Positions 53,500 to 63,763 of a DNA stretch of 64,000 nt are shown here, one piece after another (position 1 is the stretch's first letter; each line of letters begins with the position of its first letter). Location: assembly GCA_945910005.1 (NCBI GenBank), contig OX246747.1, forward strand, positions 17,819,010 to 17,883,009, in the 5' to 3' direction. This DNA comes from Isoperla grammatica. Lineage: Eukaryota > Arthropoda > Insecta > Plecoptera > Perlodidae. The notes under the pieces were generated by a model, which did no database searches, had not been told where the DNA came from, and saw only the letters and a program-made list of their open reading frames with translations. Both the position numbers and the translations under genes were made by a program.

Positions 53500-56400
53500 T
53501 AACAAACTCAAAAACCGTTCTCACAAACACACCACCCGCCTTAGGCAGCCCTTTATTTACAAGGCCTTTATCCACAAGGACTCATAACCAGACAACTCTG
53601 GACCTACCCACTGACTCTGCAATTGACAACTCTTTCAAAATATTTTCCCAAAATGTACAGTCCCTCAATCAGTTCAAACTTAACACACTAACAGTAATGC
53701 TTAAAGACTCTCCCAGCACCGATGTGCTATGCCTATCGGAACACTGGCTCAGTAACGATAACATAATCTCATGTGGTAAAATACCCAACTTTGTACTTGG
53801 TTCTTTTTATTGCAGAGCCACATACAAACATGGGGGCACATGTGTCTTTGTAAAAGAAAATTTTAATTTTAACAATCGAGAGGACTTGATACAGTTCAGT
53901 ATTGAAAAACACTTTGAATGTTCTGCAATTGAAGTATTACTCCCAACCACAAAGAACATGATCATATTGTCTTTGTACAGATCTCCCGTTGGCAACATCG
54001 ACACCTTCTTGACAAGGCTAGAAGACATTTTATGCCGTATAAAAACTGAAAAGAAACTAATTTATATCTGTGGGGATTTCAATGTGAACTTTTTAGAAAA
54101 TAGTAGGAGTAAGGACGATTTGGTCCAACTGCTACTTTCTTACAACATCCTTCCCACAGTTAATTTTCCAACTAGAATAACCCCCTCGAGTCAAACTGCC
54201 CTAGACAACATTTTTTGTAATATAGATCCAACGCTTTTATCGGTCGCGCAAGTAACAAACGGGATATCCGATCATGAAGGTCTCCTCCTTAGCACTAAAA
54301 GGAAAGTGCACACGACACATCCCAAACAGCCTTCCACAAAACGTCGTCTATACACACCCACCAATGTAAATAATTTTTTAAATGCCCTTCACCAAGAAAC
54401 ATGGCTGTGTTCTCAGCACATTCCACTGACGAAAAATATAACGCATTTGACCAAAATATGAAAACATATCTAAATGAACACATACCGCTTAAATGTACAA
54501 AACAAGTGCCAAAAAATAAATCTTGGGTAACAACCGACATAAAATCTAGTTGCAACGTGTTTAAAGATTACTATAAAAAAAGCAAAACCATGGAATTTAA
54601 AAGCAACACAACTTTCATGGAAAGTTACAGAACGTTTAAAACAGCGCACAAAAAAACACTCAGAAAAGCAAAACAATCTCATCTCGTCCACCATATTATG
54701 TTCTCAGATAACCGTAGCAAAGCTGTCTGGAACACAGTCAACCAAGAAGCACGGAAAGCAAATAACACCTTCCGTAATGTTATTCTCAAACACAACGGCA
54801 AAACAATTAACAACCCCACTGAGATCTCTGAAACATTCAATTCTTACTTTCTTGAAGCCCGACTAAAACTTCTCAAATCAAACTACAACAATAACAATTC
54901 TCGAGTCCCACTAATAGACCCAATAACACTAATGCGCACTTCTTTAGAACCGAACCACAACCCCATGACATGTACGCAAACGACCCCTCCCGAAATAGTC
55001 AAGACCATCTCAAACCTAAAAAAACACGAATTCCGTAGGCCTTGATGAACTCCCAATCAAACTGATAAAGCAGGCAAAACATATTGTTTCATTTCCTCTA
55101 GCTCACATCTTTAACTCCTCGGTAGATACAGGAATATTTCCTGAAAGACTCGAGTGGGCGAAAGTCATCCCAATCTACAAAAATAAGGGCAAAAGGACAG
55201 AAATCAACAACTATAGACCTATATCAATCCTCTCGGTATTTTCTAAAGTTTTTGAAAACCTAATGAAAACCAGACTTTTCGAATTTCTTAGGGACAACAA
55301 CATTCTAAGTAATGACCAGCATGGATTCCTACCTAATAGATCCACTAACTCCGCTATTAGGAGCCTTATGGAAAGAGTATATGGTGCCATAGACAGTGGT
55401 TCAAACGTCTTGGGAATGTTTTGCGACCTCTCAAAGGCTTTTGACTGCGTTGACCACACCATTCTTACCAAGAAACTAGAATTTTATGGGGTCAGAGTCT
55501 CAGAGACAAGGCTCTTGAATGGTTTGTCTCATATCTTAAACACAGAAACCAATGCGTAACTATAACACACCAACTCAATTCTAGTACCCGCGTAACTTTC
55601 CAATCAAAATCAGACATGAGTTGTGTGGGTGTTCCACAAGGCTCCATTCTTGGACCAGTTCTGTTCATCATCTATATAAACGACCTTCCGTTAACTTTCC
55701 CGGAAGTGCGGATTTTCTTATATGCAGATGACACTAGCCTTCTCTTTCACAATCTAGATGCCGTGCAGCTACGCGAGTTAGTGATATCTACCTTTGCCAT
55801 TCTATGTGCCTGGTTTGAATCGAACAAATTAGTACTTAACTCTGCAAAAACCTTCCCAATTCATTTCTCTGCTTCCCTCGTCAAGGCACCTTTAGATTTT
55901 CACATAACAGATGGCAAAGAACAGTTGAAATTTAAAAAAAGTGTGGAATTTCTTGGACTCCTCCTCGACTCTACACTGACCTGGACTGAACAGATAAACA
56001 AAATCTGTTCAAAACTTGGCCAAATCTGCTATCTTATAAAAACTGTAAAAACTTTAACGAACCTCCACACAACCAAAATAATATTCCACTCACTGTTTCA
56101 ATCTGTACTCAGATATGGAATAACCTTCTGGGGAGTTACTTCTGAAGCCAACAGACTACGCACTTTCAGAATGCAAAAGCGGGCAGTCAGAATTATGTGT
56201 GGAGTTGACAATCGCCACCCTTGTCGGGAATTGTTCAGGTTGCACAGCATTCTCACTGTCCCATGCCTTTTTATTTTTGGAATAGTCACTCACACGAAAG
56301 CTGATATTCACCAGCTCACATCAAATGCAGACATTCATTCCCACGACACCAGGTCAAAACACAATCTTCATGTCCTCCCAAAGAAACTGTCACTCTCAAA

Positions 56401-56557
56401 GAAAAGCCCCCACAACATTGGCATCCATCTATATAACCTTCTTCCTAATCATCTCAAAGCCGAAACTAATATGTATTCATTCAAATTACAACTGTCCAAA
56501 TTTCTGATCTCCCATTCAATTTACTCTGTGAGTGAATTTGAAGGCCTAAAAACATAG
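53500..56557 (+). pseudogene. Non-LTR retrotransposon ORF2: endonuclease and reverse transcriptase
   Basis: The frame is already open in -1 relative to the end of ORF1, so the ORFs overlap. The first Met (53697) is inside the domain, since KIFSQNVQSLNQF lies upstream. Endonuclease motifs are CLSEHWLS, SLYRSP, CGDFNVNF, LDNIFCN and ISDHEGL. The linker (54401-55030) is followed by a frameshift near 55040. RT motifs are FPERLEWAKVIPIYKNKG, NNYRPISILSVFSKVFE, QHGFLPNRSTNSAI, FCDLSKAFDCVDH (Asp), a frameshift near 55490, VGVPQGSILGPVLFIIYIND and FLYADDTSLLF (YADD). The C-terminal part ends at 56557. It has three disruptions at most and an otherwise full-length design. CR1/Jockey-like, clade not proven. 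Confidence 0.92.
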
Positions 56558-56763
56558 CCTAGCATGGAAGTGTATGTTGGACTTGTGTATGAACTAGTAT
56601 ACACTGTATTTATAATGTTTCACTTTTTATTACCCAGTATTTATGTACATATCTATCTATTAAGTTCTTATTTTTATATGTATTTGTATCTCTTTGACAA
56701 TTCCAATTTCCAAACTGTTTTGGATCAACGGAAGCTACGTTACAATAAACAATAAACAATAAT
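56558..56763 (+). repeat. LINE 3' UTR with (CAATAAA)n end
   Basis: A short 3' UTR ends TTACAATAAACAATAAACAATAA at 56741-56763. The short repeat tail is characteristic of CR1-like 3' ends. Confidence 0.75.
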
Positions 56764-56769
56764 TGCTCT

Positions 56770-57310
56770 AAGTTTCTCTAACTCACTCCTCCTTAGAAAA
56801 GGAAGGCTTAGAGAAGGTCCAACGAACAGACGTATGTGTCACTTTCAAACCGGCTTCAGCTGGGTTTCGCGAAACCAATTCGAGTTTGCTTGATATACGG
56901 GAAGATATCAAACCGATTCCTTTCAAACTGTTTTGATCAAATCGGTTTGGACTGCCTGATATACGTAGTCAATACTGGATCTGCAGATCCAGTATTGGTA
57001 TGCACTTTCCAGCAACATCCAGTACAATATCTAGAGGGGTATCGGTCCGGGGTTCCTCTTGGTGACCTTTTCATATAGTCGAATAAGTTTTAAAGGACGG
57101 CGCCGTGCCGCCAACAGCTATGGCGATCGTCGTAGTTCTGGTAAAAAAACCACCACAAACAAGGTCGGTACCGCGATGTTTATTAGAAGTGTGGCTTGCC
57201 ACCATCCACAACCAGGGAGACGTCGCGCTACCAGTGGCGATTCTGAAACCAAGAGACTTCTATTAGAGAAATCTGAAAATTTGTCGAGAGCCTTGCGAGT
57301 GTTGAGAGGA
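56770..57310. other. No supported gene; perfect palindrome at 56970-56997
   Basis: Holds repeated GCTTGATATACG/GCCTGATATACG motifs and the 28-bp palindrome CAATACTGGATCTG/CAGATCCAGTATTG. The intron 3' of the coiled-coil exon begins here on the minus strand. Confidence 0.55.
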
Positions 57311-57319
57311 CGGACTTAC

Positions 57320-57796
57320 CCGAGGGTGATGGCGTGCGTCTGGTGCCCTCCTGCGCCACGTCTACATCGCTACTGAACGCTAACAGCCTTCTCTGCATAC
57401 TTTCTATATCGGCGTCAAGCATCGCCATCTTGCGACCAAAGTCCATTACCATGTCCTGCGCCACGTCTGCGGAGCTATTGAACGCGGCTTGCATTCCCCG
57501 CGATCTTTCTATATCGGCGTCAAGCATCGTCATCTTGCGACCAAAGTCCATTACCATGTCCTGCGCCACGTCTGCGGAGCTATTGAACGCGGCTTGCATT
57601 CCCCGCGATCTTTCTATTTCGGCATTTAGGAGCGCCATGTTCTGAACGTATTCAAAAGCTGTCTCGAGTGCCACGTCTACAGTCCCACTGAACGCGGCCT
57701 GCTTTCCCCGCAAGTTTTCTGTTTCTGCGTTAAGGAGCGCCATCTTGCGGTCGAGAGCGGCTTGGGTCTCATTTAGCCGCCTTTCGTCATTTGCTG
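57320..57796 (-). CDS. Internal exon of a coiled-coil protein, four about 35-residue repeats
   Basis: The exon lies between TTTGTTTTCAG (acceptor) and GTAAGT (donor). It is 477 bp, phase 1 at both ends. It encodes ANDERRLNETQAALDRKMAL and then four related units. The two central units are almost identical (RSRGMQAAFNSSADVAQDMV) and correspond to a near-perfect 105-bp DNA duplication. It ends with SSDVDVAQEGTRRTPSPSG. Heptads predict a long coiled coil. No known family is recognised. It joins in phase to the exon at 58785. Confidence 0.6.
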
Positions 57797-57799
57797 CTG

Positions 57800-58784
57800 A
57801 AAACAAACAATTGTCTCAAAACCGCATCACTCTCGCTATCGACCCTCGAGAGTCTGTAACTGTTAACTGCATATTCGGAAAACGATTAATTCGGTTTCTT
57901 TGCGAACTCATTCATTCAATATTACATATCATCAAATATGAAACGAAACCAGGCAGAATTTGTTTCAGGCTATTACACGAAAAGTCTACATGATCGGGCT
58001 ATACCTGTCCGTATCTTCATCAACAGTCTTATTTTCCTACGAGATCTACAATCACCCCATGCATTAACTAAATATTGATATTTAAAGGGCCCCGATTCAA
58101 TTTTTCCTTTTTTGCACACAATATTATTTACATCAACATATATGGACTCAAATCGTAATCACTAGGTCATTGAATTCCTGGACCAACCCAACTGATAAAC
58201 ATTGCATAATACAAACGACGAGCTCATGGCGTCGTTGAATTTGCAAGTATCACAACGAATATTATTCAGAGAGGTTGAAGACACATGAAAGGACACCTCA
58301 TGATTCATGAACTATCTCAACAATCTCACATAATTTCTGACAAATGAAATTCATTTCAGTGTATTATTACATTTAAGGTACGAGGAGAAAAATTATTTTA
58401 GCACACACAAAGAATTATGGGAGAACCACGAATGAAAATATGCGTCCCCTATACCTAACAGTGACTGACGTGTTTATTCAATTACTGCCCATACAAAGAT
58501 GGCAATCAATGCAGGCGGAATCATTATCAACAAATAGTGCAACGATTTTCTAACAAGGTACTTAACAATTTGCAACATTGAACATGTTTGAAACGGGGTG
58601 GAAGCTAATGAAGCTGCAAACTCTAATGCATTCTATGTGATATCACAAAGAAACAATGCCAGTGTATGTATAGGCCTACTCGCCTACCGTGTAACGCTCA
58701 CTTGCTCTTACATTCTATTAACTCTACTGTCGTTTAATAGTAAGTAGGTATATTGACTTAAATAATAATAAGGTACATACTTAC
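57800..58784. other. Intron and non-coding sequence between coiled-coil exons
   Basis: AT-rich, no ORF of note. The minus-strand GTAAGTATG donor is at 58784 and the acceptor at 57797. Confidence 0.55.
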
Positions 58785-59124
58785 CTAAATTTTCAACAAC
58801 TTGAGTCGTAATCGTCTTAGTACTTTCTATGTACTGCTGCAATTTCAGCGAGAGTTCATTAACTCTAAGAGTTAAATTCCCAGTTTCGAGGCCAAAACTT
58901 CTTCTCGCTACATTCAAATCGGTTTTCAAATCAGTGTTAAGGAGGTTTGTGTGTTTGTAATTTGTTTCTAAATTTTGCACATCCACTTGTTGGGTAACAC
59001 ACATACTATTGATTTTAGCTCTCAGCTCACTCTCCATCAGTAAAGCACGCAATTTGTCATCATCGTGACTACTTATGAGCTGTTCGTGGGTAGACATCTG
59101 GTTATGCAAGTCGTCAAGAGTTTT
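58785..59124 (-). CDS. Upstream exon of the coiled-coil protein
   Basis: An acceptor-like TTTCTTGAG precedes KTLDDLHNQMSTHEQLIS. The exon continues KLRALLMESELRAKINSMCV, a Leu/Asn-rich helix and LSLKLQQYIESTKTITTQVV, and ends VVENL with donor GTAAGT in phase 1. This matches the phase of the 57796 exon. The 5' start of the gene is not seen. A tRNA-like sequence lies just upstream. Could be a host gene or part of an unrecognised element. Confidence 0.5.
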
Positions 59125-59196
59125 CTCAAGAAATTTGATTTACTTATTTACCGTTTACTTATTTCTAAGACAAGAAGTAAAGTAAAAAAACATAGA

Positions 59197-59272
59197 CTGC
59201 CTGAACCAGGATTTGAACCCGGGACTTTCTGCATTGGAAGCGGGAATGCTTACCACTAGAACTACAGATTCA
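59197..59272 (-). tRNA. tRNA-Gly(TCC)-like sequence, probably a pseudogene or tRNA-derived repeat
   Basis: The minus strand contains TAGTTCTAGTGGTAAGCA (A box/D arm), CGCTTCCAATG (TCC in anticodon position) and CCGGGTTCAAATCCTGG (B box/T arm with 5-bp stem). Acceptor ends pair only partly and the anticodon stem has mismatches. A functional gene is doubtful. Confidence 0.5.
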
Positions 59273-59279
59273 CTTGCAG

Positions 59280-60042
59280 TATTGCAGTTCATTATCATAA
59301 ACATCAATGAGATTAATAACAACCTACATTATGTTTCATTATTGTTGTAAATATTTACTTATGTTATGTCTTATCATATTCAGTTATAAAAAACTGATTT
59401 ACAAAGGAGGAAAGTGAATAATAATTAACAAATGATAGTACAATAAGGTTACAACTAGGAAAAAGCTCCGTGTTGCCAGAAGAGCGATTTTTTTTCTTCT
59501 AGTTTTTTTTTTTTTTTTACAAGGTGGTGGTTTAAGTTTTGTCGTTACGAGTGTTGACCGAAAGTTTCAGCCAAATCCGTCAAGCCGTTTGACCGTGCGT
59601 GACGTACATTATTGTATGCACACACAAACAAATGCACAGACAGAGCTGATCGTTGAAATGAGAGATTCACCCCGCTTCGCTTTGCTCATCTAGGCCTAAT
59701 TATTTTAAAATTTTAAAGCAATTTTTGTTACTCCTGCACCCACCTCATAGTGCTTTTTAGTTACTTATGTTGAAATTCATATGCAGTTATTATTATTGAT
59801 TCATTATTAATTGATTCTTATTGATTTACTCATTTATGCTGATTTACAGCAATATGTATTTAAGAGTATTTTCAAAATAGGTGTACATTTGTATTTTTGT
59901 ATTTCAAATACATCTTTTGGAGCATTTTGCCCATCTCTGTTAATTATATTATTTATTAATTAGACCCTACTTATTTATTAATTTATTATTATTTATTAAT
60001 TAATCTTTATTCATTTAATTTTTAATTTTATTTATTTATTAA
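59280..60042. other. AT-rich non-coding DNA
   Basis: Contains the inverted stem-loop retroposon end near 59378-59415 (TCAGTTATAAAAAACTGATTTACAAAGGAGG), a poly-T run near 59505 and TTATTTATTAATT low complexity. No gene. Confidence 0.6.
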
Positions 60043-60272
60043 TCAGGCCGTATCAGTCCGATTCACCAAATTCAGCAACAAACAGCTGGTTTGCAAACTT
60101 ATGCGAAGTTCTGCTGCTTTCTTGGCCTCTAGTCTCTTCAACGTGGCCCCCACCATGCATGCAAAATGGTCATTTTCGTCCATCATTGGAGGTTTTGGCA
60201 CAGTCTGCTGGGGCGTTTGTAGAATTAAACTGATTGCGCTATCAATGGACTCGCCCCTGGTTCTCTTGATTC
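60043..60272 (-). pseudogene. MADF/BESS-like C-terminal exon
   Basis: After acceptor TTATTGTAG the frame GIKRTRGESIDSAISLIL leads to a Pro segment and MMDENDHFACMVGATLKRLE, then KKAAELRISLQ, ending at TGA 60043-60045. The D-E-x-x-x-F...L-K-R-L...K...L-R-I-x-x-Q pattern is the BESS-type motif of MADF/Myb-like regulators and transposon accessory proteins. Earlier exons are not identified in the window. Confidence 0.5.
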
Positions 60273-60279
60273 CTACAAT

Positions 60280-60575
60280 AACAATACATTATAATGTTTG
60301 GATAGTTCAATTAGCCTCTTAGTAGAACCTCGAGTTAAACACTTCGGCCCCTATCTAATTTTTAAAATAAGTTAAAATTTAGCATACTTCCGAATTTATT
60401 AAAAAAATTGGCATAGTTAACATTTTTATTTTTTTGTAATTCATTTTGTAGCGGACCCCGTCCCTAGACCCCCCTGGCACGTGTCTAGGGGATATATTTT
60501 AGTCTTACGAGGATCATCGGGAGAGAAAATCCGCCACAAGAACTTATCTCCTCGGCCCGGCTCAGTATCGTGTAT
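60280..60575. other. No supported gene
   Basis: AT-rich, then GC-richer DNA leading into a (GT)n tract (60578-60602). Confidence 0.45.
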
Positions 60576-60605
60576 TGTATGTGTGTGTGTGTGTGTGTGT
60601 GTGAA

Positions 60606-61005
60606 CCCTTGCGACTGTCGTACGATTGGCTGGGCTGCGTTACTAGCCTTGCGACTGATCGTACGATGGCTGGGGCGTGACCCTATGCTTCGAGCAGTAG
60701 GCCCTTGCGACTGTCGTACGGTTGGCTGGGCTGCGTTACTAGCCTTGCGACTGACCGTACGATGGCTGGGGTACTACCACTCTGTGTATAACCCTGTTTC
60801 GAACAGTAGGCCCTTGCGACTGTCGTACGATTGGCTGGGCTGCGTTACTAGCCTTGCGACTGATCGTACGATGGCTGGGGTACTACCACTCTGTGTATAA
60901 CCCTGTTTCGAACAGTAGGCCCTTGCGACTGTCGTACGATTGGCTGGGCTGCGTTACTAGCCTTGCGACTGATCGTACGATGGCTGGGGTACTACCACTC
61001 TGTGT
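60606..61005 (+). repeat. Tandem repeat of 96-109 bp with internal half-unit duplication
   Basis: CCCTTGCGACTGTCGTACG starts units at 60606, 60702, 60811 and 60920. Each unit has two similar halves (CCTTGCGACTGTCGTACGATTGG and CCTTGCGACTGATCGTACGATGG) containing the palindrome CGTACG. It is bounded by GT-rich microsatellites on both sides. Confidence 0.93.
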
Positions 61006-61089
61006 ATATGTGTGCGTGCGTGTGAGAATGTGTATGTGTGTGAGTGTGTGTATTTATACTTTACATTGGGTAAGGAGACGAAATTGGTA

Positions 61090-62580
61090 GAAGACCACAA
61101 TATATCAGATAGAAAACTTGGTTATATTTCTTACATGGTTTTACATAGAAAAATATAAAACAAACTCTAAGTATAAAAATAAAGCTACAATGATTTAATA
61201 AGTTGGCAACACGGAAAATATTCTAAGTCCAACGAAGAAAATACAATTTTCAACTGTGTTGAGACTTAGACGATTTCAAGACAAGTTATTCAGACTGGCA
61301 ATAAGAGAGAAAATTTCTAAGTGTTAATAACTCTGCGAAGGAGTACAAAGTTCCCGACGTGGGCTCTCAGTCGTGTACGAGCGCTACATCGGACCAAGTC
61401 ACCGGGTTAGGGTGCAGGCCAACGTATTCGAAGCTCGGAGTTGTGTGGGACCATGCGACTAGTACCCTAGACAGCTGAGATACAAATCACTACGTGTTTG
61501 ACTCTGCTGATCCCTAGGGCTCCTATGCAACTTTTGGACGGGGACTTCCTCATGCACTTGGACGCCTAACCTGACGGGGCGCTACGCCCCACACCAACTG
61601 AAGTTTGACGTCCAGGGTGGATATATTTAAAGGCCCGAAGACACGAATGTGTCCGAAGACACCCGAGTCAAACCGAACGTCTCCGATGTTGACTGGGTGG
61701 GGGTAGGATGCGCGCGACTCCGCGTCGTCTGCTACTGCACTGTAGTATCTAAGCAGTCCGCTAGGTGGCGCTAAATTCGCCAGGGTGGTTATTACCAACC
61801 CTTATAATGTAATGTTGCCAACCGAGAAAAAATTACACTAGATAATGTTACTTAGTTATTTGGTTCTACGACTACTAATACTACTCCACAACACAAAGAA
61901 ATCACTACAATACACAAACAAAACCAATCAGTGTATTTAAAAACAAGCATTATTAGAATAAACCTGTGATTTCTGAACACCACTAAGTTCATGAATATTT
62001 ACTCTTAGACAATAGCTTGTCAAGTTAAACTACCGTGGAGTAATATTAAAACTACAAAATTCTTTAAAACAATATTATGATAACACAAAAAAATCAAAAT
62101 ACAGATAAAGACAACAAGAATGGAATATGACATTTAGGCTTACCTTACAATTTCACAGTCTTTGTTGTCACACAAAATATCGATACAAATTAAGTGATGT
62201 TTCTGACGCTGGGCTTGGGCACTCGAGTCTGTTTGAAAGTGATATTAAACACATGGCGCGGTAGGAATGTCACCGCCGCCTCTGCGCTCGTTCCCGAGAC
62301 GCGCGAGGCGCAATTTTTTGAATACAAAACAGTGACGACATGCCCAGGTCGTTACAATTTTTCTTGTTCATGTTCTCTTTTTCTAGTAGTTTGTTTTGTT
62401 GTGCTATCTTCTGCTAGGCTATATTGTTGTTTTCCTTTATGTTCCATACCCAGCTAAATTGTGTTGTTTCTAATCCTCTTATGTATATTACTGGAATCAG
62501 TTCAGATAGTCTAGATAGATAGATAGATTTGATTTGATTTAATTTGATTTATAGATAAATAACTGGAATATAGAACAAAA
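61090..62580. other. No supported gene
   Basis: Non-coding DNA. GC-rich around 61360-61800 and AT-rich after. No recognisable domain or repeat apart from GATA/TTTGATTT tracts near 62515-62570. Confidence 0.45.
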
Positions 62581-62586
62581 TAATAG

Positions 62587-62632
62587 CCTCGTTGCAAAAA
62601 TATGAGACGATAAGCCCAAATAATCAATAGCA
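62587..62632 (+). repeat. SINE 3'-end fragment
   Basis: CCTCGTTGCAAAAATATGAGACGATAAGCCCAAATAATCAATA. Confidence 0.8.
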
Positions 62633-63050
62633 TATTTTAGTGAGGGAAAAGATAAAGATAGATAAATAGATAGGTAGATAATGGATAGCTATAAGCAAAC
62701 CATATAGTGGTTTTAATTTAACCAAAATAAAACACAAGTACTGTACCAAAAATTTGAATGCATATCATTTATTTATTTCTATATATTCCTTTATTCCTCT
62801 TGAAATTGCTAAATCTGGTTTAGTGGTTTGGTGTGGATTTACCAAATCCACACCAAAAACTAGTTGGCCTACCCTTGCTTGTAGGATATGTAGTGACATG
62901 TTGAAGTTGGCGGGGTGGGAGAAGGCACTGAGCGGGATGTTGTTGGGGTAGGCGATCTAGCCTGATGTGAGGCAGTTGGACTGGGTGAATGGTTTCTGAC
63001 ACAAGAGAGGTGGCTCTGGAGAATTGTGTCATACTCCTCCAACAAAATCA

Positions 63051-63108
63051 CTCATTGTCTCGATTAGCCTCGTTGCAAAAATATGAGACGTTAAGCCCAA
63101 ATATCAAT
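63051..63108 (+). repeat. SINE 3'-end fragment
   Basis: TCATTGTCTCGATTAGCCTCGTTGCAAAAATATGAGACGTTAAGCCC then AAATATCAATC. Confidence 0.85.
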
Positions 63109-63211
63109 CTCCAAATACTCTATATCACCGTATGTGTCTTGTGGCTCCTCACAGCTTACAGGTGTCGAGAAGTTTGAGGTTGACCTTTAATAAATAAAAC
63201 ACTAATACGGT

Positions 63212-63345
63212 GACCGATAGTGATGGCTCAGTGCGTAGTACACAAGGCTCTAATTCGGGAGGTCGCCAGTTTGAAACCGGCCACTGGCAATCCTGACTGA
63301 GGTTTTTTCCGAGGTCTTCCTCAGTCACAAGGTACTACTATTACT
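63212..63345 (+). repeat. tRNA-derived SINE head
   Basis: GATGGCTCAGTGCGTAGTAC (A box) and GGTCGCCAGTTTGAAACCGG (B box) are followed by CTGACTGAGGTTTTTTCCGAGG, a 3' module common in invertebrate SINEs. The 3' part ends in CTACTATTACTATTAGTACTAC. Confidence 0.65.
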
Positions 63346-63451
63346 ATTAGTACTACTTTTTGCCTACTTCAACGTAAGTCAAGATTTTGCACGTTTATCC
63401 CCATGGAGAAACAAAATAGCATTTAAATCGCATTTAAAAATTAAAAGCATT

Positions 63452-63763
63452 TATTATTAATTCTTGGCTGTCGGGTGTCGCTGCGTCCATTGTTGATTAA
63501 AACCTGATGTTTCGAACTAATTGCGTAGGTAGTGAATCTTCAGAGTTGAAGAGACAGTCCCTGGTAGAAGCTACTCACCAGCTCTACCCAGCGACTGTAC
63601 CCCACCCTGCTGTGCATTTCCCTATGGGTGAACATCCTTGTCTCTGTCTCTTAAACAACTGTCTCTTCAACTCTGAAGATGAACTACGCAATTAGTTTGA
63701 AATGTCAGGTTTTAATCAACAATTAACGCAGCGACACCCGACAGCCAAGAATTAATAATAATT
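63452..63763. mobile_element. Foldback element with about 100-bp arms
   Basis: Left arm AATTCTTGGCTGTCGGGTGTCGCTGCG ... CTTCAGAGTTGAAGAGACAG (63459-63557). The right arm is the inverse (63655-63757) with a few mismatches and a 5-base indel. The loop is about 95 bp. No target duplication or ORF found. Confidence 0.85.

Larger units (their letters stand above)
50431..53502 (+). pseudogene. Non-LTR retrotransposon ORF1: Cys-rich, SGNH esterase and macro domain
   Basis: ATG 50431 begins MASVPVTCCCFSSLIP and a Cys-rich stretch. After frame breaks (about 50720 and 50875) come a helical segment (SDLEPIVNEMECLLNKLRAV) and a Pro-rich linker. The SGNH esterase (51315-51800) has VISDSMFVGCSYIK (Ser), VLHCGTNSLYRR (Gly/Asn) and LSKGGLHPNKQGH (His). 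A second Pro-rich linker leads to a macro domain from about 52115: LQGNLFDAPSPIPLVHCVGA, DFAMSKGIAAGFKSKFG and YLITKQLSSH. A SINE (52330-52716) interrupts, then the frame resumes exactly (HALRDTLL ... AMPRIGCGLDHMYW). This macro type is closest to TARG1/OARD1, which removes ADP-ribose from glutamate; the GCGLD Asp is kept. A 200-residue acidic Pro-rich tail follows. Confidence 0.85.

Noticed and set aside
59197..59272. Functional tRNA-Gly gene
   Set aside because: A and B boxes are good, but the anticodon stem and part of the acceptor stem do not pair, and the region is repeat-rich.
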